NCBI GenBank assembly: GCA_018398815.1 | Contig: CM031600.1 | Location: 56,170,188-56,234,187 of the forward strand | Length of the DNA stretch: 64,000 bases | Source: Conus ventricosus | Taxonomy: Eukaryota; Mollusca; Gastropoda; Neogastropoda; Conidae | Direction of reading: 5' to 3' | Shown here: positions 48,001 through 60,906 of the stretch, piece after piece | How positions within the stretch are numbered: position 1 is the stretch's first letter | Layout of the letters: each line of letters begins with the position of its first letter | Made by a program: the position numbers and the translations under genes | Notes under the pieces: model-generated | The model's database searches: none | Told to the model about the DNA's origin: nothing | Seen by the model: only the letters and a program-made list of their open reading frames with translations

Positions 48001-48815
48001 GACTTCCTGGTTCTGTCGGATTCGCTGTCAGCTTTGGAGGCCACAGCTGGCCGCAACCTTCAGCATCCAGAACTTTTACATTTCTTTGAACTTTTTAGCA
48101 AGTTGAAAGCGGATGGTTACAACATTATCTGGCTTGGGTTCCTGGTCATGTTGGCATCGGCGGGAACGAAATGGTTGATCGTTTAGCCAAGAATACCACA
48201 AGAGAGAAACTGTCCAACATTTATATCCCCTGCTCAGATGTGAAACCCAAAATTAACGATTATGTGAGAGACCTCTGGCAGGAGGATTGGAACACACAGA
48301 CGAATAACAAACTCTTTCAGATCCGTCCAAACCTTAAGGGCTTCCTCCCATATACATCTGGTGGTCATAAAGAGGAAACAGTTCTGTGCCGGCTGCACAC
48401 CGGCCATTCGTATTTTACTCATTCCTACCTTTTAAAGAGTGAAGAAGCTCCGTGGTGCATTCCATGTCAGATGCCACTCACAATGAAACATATTCTTTTA
48501 GAGTGTTGGGACTTGCACGATGTGAGACACAAACATTTTACAGCGGAGTCCATGAAGATCCTGTTCAGGGATGTCCCGCCCGATGTGATCCTCGAGTTTT
48601 TGAGAGAGATTAACATTTTTAAATCCGATTTAAGATTTTAGGAAAAAAGATTTTTAACGAAGTTTCTGGTGCGTTTTTTAGACGATGTCATTTAAAGAGA
48701 TGTGTGAAAGGTTTTTTTTTTTTTTTAATGACTTGAGTTGATTTTAACGTGGTGACAGCCCTGATGTGGCCCTTTGCGGTCGGCTGGGCTATAAGCAACA
48801 TTATCTTATCTTATC
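45065..48815 (+). mobile_element. I-like LINE (endonuclease, RT, RNase H), dead, with 14-bp target duplication
   Basis: Non-LTR retrotransposon flanked by TTATAAAAAAAATT (45051-45064 and 48816-48829). An intact 351-codon frame (45103-46158) is an APE-type endonuclease: HWNIRGL, ALQET, LLGDFNGHNPLW, SRLDLSICD and GSDHFPVLL. Frame-shifted RT follows: STPGLDDIHYQIL, PIPKPGKDLTNPSNYRPIAL, STVDHLIRL, then PQGSILSPALFSIKINDI and FVDDFTLYA. After that come RNase H segments (IFTDGSKSEDGV, VYSAELTALALAL, VLSDSLSALEA) and a zinc-binding tail (HTGHSYFTHSYLL, CIPCQMPLTMKHILLEC). The RT catalytic block between STVDHLIRL and LPLFIQNLLADRQF is deleted. The 3' end is TTATC repeats. There is no ORF1: only 38 nt precede the endonuclease ATG. 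Confidence 0.9.
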
Positions 48816-48829
48816 TTATAAAAAAAATT

Positions 48830-51800
48830 TACATCAATTAATGATAATTTTCTGAGCAAAGGCTTTGTCCATTAGAGGACACTGGAAAGAAACTCGGATT
48901 AGTTTGACAATCAAAAACTTTTTGCCTTCCATCTTTTATAATAATAAATTTTCAGTGTTTCCAATGTCTTGAATGCATTCAGTATTGTTTCCTAGGCAGT
49001 TACTTTGCGCTGCAAAAGCTTACACATTTTATCACACTTTTGACCCAGAACCTACACGCATCCAGTCTGAAGCAGCATTTGCTTAGAGTTATGGGCATCT
49101 GTATATTTCATCATGGGAGCAAGAGTTGCCCTACTTGTTGCCCTACTTGTTTGTTAATTTCAGTAGTTGTATTTTGTAGGTTTCACAAATCCAAAATTTA
49201 TATCATTAACCTACATTTTGTTGCATATTTTTATGCTTGTTATTTTAAGATCAATACTGTCATTTCCAAATTCTGTTAAAAGAGAAGAAAAGGAAAAAGA
49301 AAACTTTGTGACCAAAATGTTGGTACTGGTATTCATGTGTTGGCAGGCTCGGTCATAGTAACTTGTGGACATTTTTCCCCCTGATCTGGAGGATATTTTT
49401 AATCTAGTATCACAATTTATTAGAGTGTTATAACAGAGTTCGAAGAAAGAATTATGAAAGAGTTTGAAGAAAGAAATATTTTTTTCTTTAATAATACTTG
49501 CAAATTTTTAAATATTGCTTCTCATGTATTTCATCTTGAAGTCCAATCTATTCAGATCCTCAAAAATCTCTCAATCATTAAACCACATTTAAACAAAAAA
49601 CCATACATGCAAGTCATGACATGGTGTATGATTTCTATAAATTTGTGGTATTTGGTGAAATTGAGCGCAATGAGTTGTCCCAAGAATTGCGCTATATAAA
49701 ATCCATTTATTATTATTATTAAATTGAAATAAAGTAGATGGAGACTGTAAATATAAAGACATTTCAAAAAACAAAAAAGGGTTTGGGTGGATGGGAGCAT
49801 CTGATTGATCGAGTCTGTTGAATGACAACATTACTAATTTCAGTTCAAATTATTCATTTTTGTTGTCCTTAGGCTTACTATCTATAACAAAGGTATTTTG
49901 GGGATAAACAGGTGTGCCATGTATTGTGCCATGCATCCTTGTGAACTTGCAATACACACTATAGAATTTGACTTCGTTCCAGAAAAATGTTCCTGAAAAT
50001 TGAGAATGTTCCTATAAAAAGTTTGAGCTAAGGTATCTGTTTGACAGAGGTTGACCAAAGATTGTTCACCTAGTTGGTGGCGAAAGATTGTTCACCTAGT
50101 TGGTGGCAAAAGATTGTTCACCTAGTTGGTGGCGATTGCAGGACTGGTTCCACTTTTTCATTAATGGGAAGTTGGGACACAGCTTGTACAAAAGTAACAT
50201 TTTATTATCTTACCATCTCTCCCTTTTGGAAAACAAGACATAAATAGCATTGCAAACAAGAATATGCCTTCAAAACACCTTAACAAACAAGCCATTTAAA
50301 AAAAACCCAACACCTTACAATAACTCATTTATTCTGGAACTGCGGAACCACACCACCAAAACAATAAGCCAGTAAAAACATCACAATGGAAAATGGACGG
50401 AACTGAAAGCAGAGGAACTGAATGTTGATCAGAACCTTTGCATTGTGTATGTAAGGCGTAGTGGATCAAAATCAGCAAGTCCTTAAAAATGTATGCAAGA
50501 TTCAATCAACACTGGTGGTAGATCAAAATCTACATGGCTATATTAAAGCATGAGAAATTCACCACTATTACTGGATCAAAATCCCCTCTAGGGCAATTGA
50601 GTGTAAGCAGGCTGAACACTGGTAGCATAGGAAAATTGTCATAGTCGTCATGTAAAATTCATGCTAGGTTAATTAAGTCTGGTTATAGAAAATGATTAAA
50701 CCAGCGCCAGCGAGTGCTTGTACACTGAGAGAGTCTAATGAAAATAGCAACGAAAAATAGTCTGAAAAACTGATTTTACCAGCCAGTCCCCCAGAGAACA
50801 ACTCGCTGTTACAAACTCTGAAACTGACAAATTTAGAGAACAATACAATGGAGTTCACTGAACACAAGTTGCGAGGCACAAGATGCTGGTGACTGGATAA
50901 AGTAGTTCCCGTTTACCATATTTTGTGTTTACCAGTAATGAAACTTTAGAACCCCCCCCCCCCCCTCCTCCTCCTCAAGTCCAAATCTTTGCCAAGTCAT
51001 TACTATGAAGACAGTTCAGTTGTTGGCCTGCGCTTGTTTTTTTCCCCCACTATTAGATTGTTCGTCTATGTATTTGACTTTATTCAAGTTTAAAAGGCTG
51101 TGCCAGTCTTGAATAAAAGTTACTCCGTGTTAGGTTTTCTTATGGGAGCAAACGTTACCCCACTTGTTTACTGTTTATTGTTCCCTGCCTCATTTCATTT
51201 CCATTTTTTTATTTTTTTTTTTTTTATAGAAAAGTCAATTTTGATACAAGAAATAGTTGTGTTCACCAGAATTTTGTGGACCAGTTCAAGAATTTTGTGG
51301 ACAATCAACTTGAAAGTTGGTTATAAAGATATAGAAAAAAAAAATTCATGAAGGTAGAAGAAGGGGCCACACAGCTAAGCTGAAACCAAGGTTGAACTAG
51401 TATGCTCATGAAAGGTCTCATTTTCATATAATATTGATAAGAAAATTGTCTTGCTTGAATTTTGAAATTGAAAACGATTGTAACTCCTGTCTTGCATCCT
51501 TCCCCAAATCCGGAGTTATCCTAGGCACAGAGTGAGACATTTGTGCTCAGCATATCCCCCCCCCCCCCCCACTCCACTGCCTCAAGATGAGGGTCCATGT
51601 TCAATGTGGTCTCAGCCCTGTTACATTTTTCTCCATGTGACTGGACTGAAAATCATCCTGAGCTGATTTCGTATGAAGCCAACAACGAATTCCTGCCATC
51701 TTTGAAAAATGACTGGCATTAGATCCAGGTACACTGATGTGACATTCGCATTCATGAGAGAGTAGTGTAAGGTACTAAAAAAAAAGAAAAAAGCTTAAAA

Positions 51801-51920
51801 TATCACACCACTGACAAAGTGTATAAAAACTGTGGACAACCATTGCCTGGTCTCTGTATCAGCTGATAAAACCATGGTGAAAAAATGAGTAGCATGTGGA
51901 GAAGCAACGTCAAACTTGAC
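48830..51920. other. intergenic between the LINE and IFT74, no supported gene
   Basis: AT-rich sequence with short open frames only. Contains a 26-bp triple repeat and short C tracts near 50952-50965 and 51556-51571. The part adjoining 51920 is presumably the IFT74 3' untranslated region. Confidence 0.55.
50057..50134. repeat. three tandem copies of a 26-bp unit
   Basis: AAAGATTGTTCACCTAGTTG begins at 50057, 50083 and 50109 with almost no change. Confidence 0.95.
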
Positions 51921-52039
51921 TCAATAACTGGTCTTCCCTTGCATCTGGCCCTGCAGCTTGCTGTTGAATTCTTCTAAAGAAGAATAGACGCGTCGACTGA
52001 TGGGGGTGTAGTCACACTCCATGGTGCGTGCTGAGATAA
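51921..52039 (-). CDS. IFT74: IFT74 last exon
   Basis: The acceptor AAACCAG is chosen because it restores [16 protein letters not shown], matching the family's KEFIATK...DY region. A later AG (TATCTCAG) would shorten it by three residues. Ends [11 protein letters not shown] with TGA at 51923-51921. Confidence 0.9.
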
Positions 52040-55000
52040 CTGGTTTACCATTAAGGGAAAGAACAGATGACAAATTCAGACTCAAGAAAATGAGAGAATC
52101 CCTGCAGATACTTCCCATTTTAATATCTGCTTACCTAGAGGCCCAAATGGAAGGATAGATATTTTTCTGACAGGCCAGTTCCAACAAGAAAAAGAAACCA
52201 TGAAATGAAGACTTTAAAAAGCCATTCACTGAAGAAAAATAATGCGGGTTTCTTTATTTCCTCCGCCCAAAATCAATAGCCATGTGATTATCCCAACAAA
52301 AGCTATGTCTAGCTCCTTGTTCAGTATGACAAATAACATGAAGCAAAATTAACAGGAAGCATGTTCGAATTTTAGGTAAATTGTGAAAAGCGTGCTTTAG
52401 AAGATTTAGTCATGACTGCTGAACAGAGAAACTAAGTGGGATGACTTCCAGTCTTCCATTTCCTGTCCATGTGCATGCTTAAAACATGACAATAATTTTA
52501 ACTGCCAATTAGCACCATTAAACCTGTACACCATATTCTTATCAGGACACAATTTACTTGCCCTTTTACATCCCTCCTCCACTACTATCATACTCCCCTC
52601 TCCACACAAATATGAAACATGAACCAAACATTAAATCGCACTGGCCAACATGTAACAAAAATAAGCAGTGTGTGTGACAGTTCAAATGAAAGAGTGAAAT
52701 GTGCAAGTCTGCACTCCAGACTACACTGCATAAGAAGTAAAGGATACACTCTTTCATGGAGAAGTTGTTCTGTTCATGGTGTTGCCATTTCTTTTCCAGA
52801 TTTGACAACTGCAACAAAAGTGTAGAAAACTGATTATATGCATGCATCTGGGGGCGTGTCAAGCACTAATTTCAGCTGCGACTAATGGAGCCAGTTCACA
52901 TACATGTGAATCCACATGAGACATGGATGATAAAATCTATGCAAACAAAATGGCATGCACATAAATAGAAAATCATCTTAATATTTTCTTTCTATCAATT
53001 TCGATGCATTTACACAAAAAAAGAATCATACACATACATTGTAAACTGATAATGCAACCGACCTGTGTATAGGTTTCATTTTCATTCAGCTGAGATTTCA
53101 GGCCCTCATACTTCAAAGTTAGTTGCTGTACCCGTTTCTTGAAAGCCTCGCGTCGCCGCTGGAATATCACTCTATCGTCCATCAATTTCTGTTGAAAAGT
53201 AGAGAGAAAAGAGAGTTTCAGTAACTACCACACAGATGTGCACACACACATACTGGTTTACGCTACGATTGTTCTTGGCATACTTTTATAAACAAAAATT
53301 AATATATTTCTTTTGTAAAGACTGTACAAATTTTTAAACTTTTTTTTCAGTGTCTGTCTGTGAGTTGCATGTGTGTGCTCCATCTTCCAAATTTTTGTGA
53401 AAGTGGGTGAGTGTGTGTCTATGTGTGTGTGGATGTGACAAGGTTCGTTTTCATCTGCCAAGGTTGAGGGATACCTTATTTTGTCGCCACTACAGTTTAC
53501 AAACAACATGTCCTAACACAAATTACTTCCAAACCTGATTCATCTGCGTACTTTGGCACAAATTCAATCCCTCTTGCCGTTTTTTTCCCCTCCCAATATA
53601 TCGGGATCTGAAGTCGCCACTATTGTTCTGACATATGCAATTTCACTCATACCAAGACATCACCAACGTTGAACACTGCAAGTGCAATTACTGCTTCATC
53701 TCTAGATTTTGATATAATTTATTTTCAGTTCACTGTACTCTTCATATCTTTGCTGAAGATGTGTACAAAACACAGTGAAATCATACAGGGCAAACTGGTC
53801 TGCACACAGCTTGTAAAGACAACAAAGAAAGTAAGTGGAATAAAAACTGGAGAAAAAAAATCTGGAAAAAAAGTCTTTAATTATTAACAATTTCAAAATA
53901 CTTTTAATATCAAATCAAGTCTGATGAAACCAAACTTCCACTTTCATTATAGTCAATTTCTAAGATCCTTTAATTTTCAAATCAATATAAATCATTTTAT
54001 TACTACAGGCCAAGTAATTATTAGACAGTTAAAAGAGGTTTTAACTCCGAAAAATAATGCTGACCTTTTCCATTGCAAGGGTTGTTGTAAAACAGGATGT
54101 CATAAGACTTGCTTCACTCGGTGCCACGGAAAATTGCATGCAAAACTACATTCCATTCCCCAGAAGAAGCGATAGTGGTGGGTATAAGTTCCTAGTGCCA
54201 TCATGTGCTAGACACTAACCTTTTTCTTGTCCTCGGCGTCTGAGCGCAGTTTTTCAAGGTCACTGTAGACAGCCAGTTCCTTCTCCATGTCCGTAATCTT
54301 CTGCTGCAGGACAACCTGCTCCTCACGCAACTTCTCCTCAAACTGGTCCATCTTGGCTAGATCCTGCTGCAGCTTGTCCCTCTCTGTGTACACACATGCG
54401 CACACACACACAATCACAGCAAGAAATATAATGTGATAATGTGCTAAAAGAACACGCCTTCATTAAATCTTACAAAACCGTTTTTAAATCTTACAAAACC
54501 GTTTTAACTCAGCCAAATGCATTGAAATGACACAAAATGGGACAAAAAAATATCAGTAAAGATTGTAAAAGCCTAAAAATATTTCTGAATGAATGAAAAA
54601 ATATAAACGGTTTCATTCCTATGCGAACTTTGATTCTTCTTTTATTTTCCAGATAAGATAAACACACAAAAAAACAAACCACAAATCAAAATATCAAGGG
54701 ACAACAACTATGCCAGCAACAAGCAGTGTTTTAACCACGGTGGTGTATGAGAACATAAGAAAAGCCAAGACAGACAAAGATTCAACTAACGTGCAGCAAG
54801 TTCGATGGTGGTCATTTCTGATTTCTTCATCTCATCCTCTTTGAATTCCAAGTCCTCTTTCATTGACATCAAGTCTTTTGGGGTTGGCAGGTTTGTAAAA
54901 CGCCCCATATTCTGTAATAAAAATGTAAAAGCAATGTTACAATTTCAAATCTACTTTTTCATTATGTGGACCAGACAAAAAGACTTTACATGCAACTATT

Positions 55001-58000
55001 CACAAGTGAAAAGAAATAGTTCAATAAAAACACACACACATACACACACACCAGCAACTGTGCATAAATGAAAGAAAACAGTTCAATACAAAGCAAAACA
55101 AAGAACAGTCGTACCTGATCAAGAAAAGGAAAATAGTCAAATGAGATTGTCATCAGCTGCAACTACATCACTTGTACATTCCACTTTTCAAGTGATTCAA
55201 AACCTGTTTTGTAAGGAAAGAACAAACCCATTGGTTGTGACGTGTAGGAAATCTGTGCAGCCACATAAGAATGTGTAAGTGTTTGAAAGCTACACTAAAG
55301 TATTTATTTACATACCCGGCTAATATTTGACAGCAGAGCAGTTATGTTTGCCTTCCACCTCCATGATCTTCCTCTGCAACAGATCAGCACTACAATAACA
55401 ACATGCTAAGTGGACACAGCAAAATGTTGTCTTCCATTTTCTTCACAGATACCAGCCATCTGAGAACAAAAAAAGCTGAGAATCATTAACCGATTTGCTG
55501 AACATAAAGAAAAAAAAGGTTGTATTAAAAAAAAAAAAAAAAGGAAATAAAACAAAGAACTGAAAGGCAGGGCAGAGGAAATGTGGAGAGTGATACATTG
55601 CCTATTGCACACCCATTTTCCACCAATAATTTTCATTTTGTGTCCTGTTGTCACAGTCAAGTATTGTTGAGAAGATAATTGTTATGGAAGAAGATTTCAC
55701 AATGTTGCCACTTTTCTTTTTTTCTTTTTGTTCAGCAAAAAACAAACGATTTTTCATTTTACAGAAATCCATGAGGAAACAAAACAAAACAAAAAAGAAA
55801 TAAATCTACTGAAAGAAGACAGTTGCACTGCCCTCTCTCCACAGCCCATAATTTCATCAAGTATATGGCCCTCTGTAAAGAGCAGTGTCAGCAGAAATAC
55901 TGAAGATCTAATGAAGATTATGTTTGTGTTGGTGTGGTAATACATATTAGCGCATGGAGCATATTATCTCTGTAAATGGACACATTTAATTTGATCGTGA
56001 TTATGTGCATGAGCAGTGGGAGGTACACAGAGTTTGAGGCAACTGCACTTTCCTTTTTCTTCTCTGACTTAGGAAAGTTGGGGGAGGAGAGAATCTAGCA
56101 TTTAAAAAGATAAAAGAATGATCACCTAACCAGCACCTGTTTCAAAGTGGTTGGCGACATGGACTTCTGGCTGGAAGGTCATGGGCTTGATTCACATCAT
56201 TCCATTCATTTCTGACATTTCTCTGCCCAAACTAGTTCCTACCCAGAGTTGAGTTTGGTATGGATTTAACTGGGAAGACTGGGACCGCACAGGAGAGTTT
56301 CATCCAATTAGTGGATGCATCTCTGACAGTTTAGCTCAAACTTCCTGACTGACACTGCAAGCGCTTGCATCTCTTTAGTCTGATAAATGTAGAGCACAGC
56401 CCTGTCGTGCAGTTTCCAACAATAATGGAAATGCATAGTATTGTCTTCATCATCCTCATCAATCATCATAAAAAAATGTCTCAGATTCTGTGCTCCATGT
56501 CTTGGTAACTCTGTTTTGATTTCATCTCCATCTATGCTTTAGGTGAGGTTCTGTCCCGGTCCCCAGTAACAGCACATTCTTGGGGACTGATGTTGGATGG
56601 ATGCGGAGGCACCCTCCCGAGCAATTACGGTCATCAGTTAAGGACGTTGGATCAGAACAGGCACCACTGAAGTGACTTGGCAGCAGTACGGTGTCTCCTC
56701 TGGTGGGTTTACTCAAGACAACTTGACACTGGTTGTTCCCTCTGGATTGCCAGTGCCGAGGGCTGTGGCAAGACAAACCAGGCAGTGGATGTGAATGGGA
56801 AGTCAGAATGAGCAAAAATGTGCAATGCCACTGAAGGGTCATGGTAGATGGAAAAGAAAAAAAAAAAAAGAAAACACACACACACACACATACACACCAA
56901 AACAACAGTAAAAACCTTATCAAAATCATTTGATAACGTAAACTAGGCACTGTATTAAAGTTAGGACTCGATCACATTACAGGGATAAATATCTTTCAGT
57001 TGAACTGAAATAATTGGCCAGTCCCAAACACTCCAACAGTAATTAGTGCTGACATGGAAGGTAAGCCTGAGGGGAGAAAATACACTGTGGCTGTGCCATG
57101 GGATAAGATAATGTTACTTATAGCCCAGCCGACCGCAAAGGGCCACATGGCTGTGCCATGGCATGCTGCTTTATTTTCCATGGTTATATAGCACTCTTAC
57201 CTTTCATTTGTTTGGTGTGCATTTCTGTAAATAAATTTCATAACAAAGTACTGCTTGCTTGTGTGTGAGTTGATATATCATTTTAAGGTTGCATGCTTGT
57301 AATCTCTTGTCACTACCAAATCTCTGACTGCTAATATAAATTTTATGGATGAAAAACTCATAGAATTTACAGACCAGATGACTTCTTTTGATCTGGTATT
57401 GTTTCACTTACGCCTTTCTGGGAGAATTACAAGGGACTACTCTTTGTATTACCATCTGCATTTCAGCTGCATGGTTTCTTCAGCAAGCAAAAGCACTTTT
57501 GTTAAACAGACCTTGTCTGTCAGCTGTCAAGCAAACAGAAACTTAAATTCCATGAGATATGTGTTTCAAGTCAGCTTTAAACCTGTCCCCAGAGCACTGA
57601 TTATTAGCTTAAGTCACCTTGGCCTTCTCCCTAAGGGGACAGAATGGTAGAAAAGGCACTTACCAGTTCTTGTGCTTTATTTTCTTCAAAGGTACTCAGG
57701 AATTCTGTCAGACAAAATACAGCTGAAATCAGCACTGGCAGTCAACTTTGTCTCAGAACAATTTAAATATACTAATCATAATAGTAAAGAACATTTAAGG
57801 CAAGAGCATTTTACACATATCTACCTACATAGACAACTTGAGGAATTCTTTTGCCATGGGAAATGAAAAGTACTGGCCAAATATTTTCTCATTTTCACTA
57901 CATTAGAAACTTTGTAATGTAAAAATGTTGTGTATCCTCTTCTTATACACAATGCTACCCAACACAAAGAAGTCATACAAATTACGCACACAGCTTCTTT

Positions 58001-60850
58001 GTTTAGTTTAAAAGACTGATGCTAAATTACCAGACTGTGAAAAGTCACCCATACAAGTTGCCAACCAAACACCCTCTGAAAATGTTCAATTTTCAACAAG
58101 AACAAATTCCGTGCACACTTACCATCCATGCTCTCTTCTCTCTTCTTCAGTTCCTTGTATTTTTGGTTTCTTTCACCTGGAAGATGGAATGCACAATGAT
58201 AATGAGGACTGTATTATGTTTTTCAATTTTTCGTAATGCATCTCCAAAACAGGTATTCTCTGGAAAGTGAGCAAATCATTTTGTTTGCTGCTGATACATC
58301 ACTGACACTTTGCATATGTCAAGCACTGGCATTCGCCAGAAGATTAACGATAGCTTTTGATATATGAAACCATGTCAATCAAACTTATGTTTTTGATTTA
58401 TGAGATTGTAACCAGTGAGGAAGCACTTTCAATAAAGTAAAGAAAAAAAAAGTTTTAAAAATTAAGCCTCATGAGTGCACGAAATGAGTAACCAGCAAAG
58501 TAACAATGAGAAAAAAAAAGGGAAAATGCCATCCAGCATGAAAAAGAAACAGAATAGAATAATTTTCAGCTTTCAAGTTGGCCATAGTTCCTTCCAGCCT
58601 GGAAATAATGGTATACATTTGGTGTTTGACATGGCACTGTAAAACTATGCGTACCTTGGTTTTCCTCAATGTCCAGGTCCAGCTGGGTGATTTCATCTCT
58701 CATCTGATCAATTTTCTCTTGCAGTTCCTTCGTCTGTCGCTCCATAGAGGCAATTTCTTGATTGTCTTCTTTCACCTGTTAAAAAGTTTTTTTTTCTCTT
58801 TCAAAAGATCCTCATGCTAAGTAATACAACTATAAACCACATTCTAATTAATCACTTGCTTGTGTTAACACAATTGTTTACCCACCCAGTTACCATTTTT
58901 ATTGTCATTTATCTACTTTCAATTAATAAAAACAATGTTCATGTTTGCTGTTCTGTCTCCCCTGCCCTCTCTGTATTACAGCTCTTATGCTGTTTATTTC
59001 AGTTCAACTACACATAACCACACCATGACTCGCTCTGTTGTAATCACAGTATCAGTAATCTGTTGGTACTAGTGCACATCTGTTTGTCTGGGAAAATTCC
59101 AATAAACAGCATTTAGAGGCTTCATCATTTCAGAGTACAATACTAGTAATCGGTCAGTACAAATAACTGTTTGTCATGACCATTCTTTGCTGTACTGTCA
59201 AACACCTGAAGCAAATCAAAATGCAGAATGTTTCCAGTTTTGTCAAACTTTTTTTCTTTCTTTTTTTTTTTTTTTTGCTGTCCCAACCTCTGCGCCACCT
59301 CAGAGGCAGTGCACCCACGCCGCTCATTCCAACACCCCGTCCACAGCCACAGCCCGGTCGGCCACGCCGCAGCCCCGGCACTGGCAATCCACAGGGAGCA
59401 GTCAATGTCAAGTCGTCAAGAGGCAACCCACCGGAGGAGACACTGCACTGCTGCCGAGTCACTTCGGTGGTGTTCAGTGGCGCCTGTTCTGATCTAACAT
59501 ACGCAGGACACCACCTACTAAGCCCCCTACTGACAACAATAATTGCTTAGTCGCGGAGCCGGCGTGAGTGACCTCTCCCTCCGGAGGGCGCCACCACGTC
59601 CATCTAACGACAGTCCCCATGGACTCGCCGATACCGGTGACCCTGACGGAACCAAACCAAGGCCACAGACATGGAGAGGACATCGAAACTGAGGTCACCA
59701 TGAGAGCAGGGCATGAAAGGCCGCAGAATTTGAGACATTTTTTTATGCTGATCGATGAGAATGAGGATGATTAAGGTGATGCTATGGATTTCCATTTCGG
59801 TCTGAGACTACATGACAGGGCTGTACTCTACGCTTCCTTTCATAATATATCCCGGCGTCAACCAGGCCCGAGAGATACAGGCACCTGCAGTGTTGGTCAG
59901 GAAATTTGAGCAACACTCTCAGAAACGCATCCATTAAGTGGATGAAACTCAACTGTGTGGTCCCAGTCTTCCCAACTGAGTCCGCAGCAACTCAACTCTG
60001 GGTAGGAGCCGGTCGGGCAGAAAAACCCACATGACTTCTGATGGGATTCGAACCCACGACCTCCCAGCCGGAGTTCGCGACGCTAACCACTTCACCATGG
60101 CGGCTGGTCATTTTGTCAAACTTACTACATGGATACAAAAACCAGCAGAAAACATGGTGACATTATGGAGTATGCCATGAGAAATTTAGGAATCTAGTTC
60201 ACAATTAATCCACAGTAATTAGTATGATTACTATGACTATGACTATTCCTTTAATCAAAAAAAAAAAAAAAAGGGATACATCATTCTCACCTGTTTCAGC
60301 AGTCTCTCCCGCTCTTCAGCAGGGTGCCTCTCATGCGTGCTTCTTCCTGCAGACTGTTGCGTTTGGTTTCCAGTTCATGCAGCTGGTCATACAGGCGCAC
60401 TGGAACACAATGATTTGCATGTGTCCATCATGTTAGTGCCGTTGTTTTGATCTCAGTGTATCAACCATGTTTGTATGATAGCCATGTCACTTTGTTGCAT
60501 ACTTGCTCCAGTATACTACTTTACCATTGCACTGTGCTAAACATGTGAAACACATACTCAACTGTATTGTTATTTGTGATCTTTATTGATCTATTCTGAT
60601 CTAATATGACTGAAAGTAGCTAGCATTCCATAAAACTGATAAAGGATGCATACAGTACATGAATACTTACGCAGATTTGAATGCCTTAAAGTTGATGAAC
60701 TGTGTGCAAACTTTGCATTCATTTTTGGCATACATGAGAGACTTCAGACTTCAGATGGTTTTTGTAATTGTTCCATACAATCGAGTGAGTTATTATGACT
60801 ATCATTGTGGAGCTTTTCTGTTACGCCGTTTCACACATAATACTTTAGAA

Positions 60851-60906
<56 letters not shown>

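Noticed and set aside
60040..60105. tRNA gene, because of the perfect B box and an A-box-like sequence
   Set aside because: The region does not fold into a full tRNA and is the head of a SINE with poly-A tail and target duplication.
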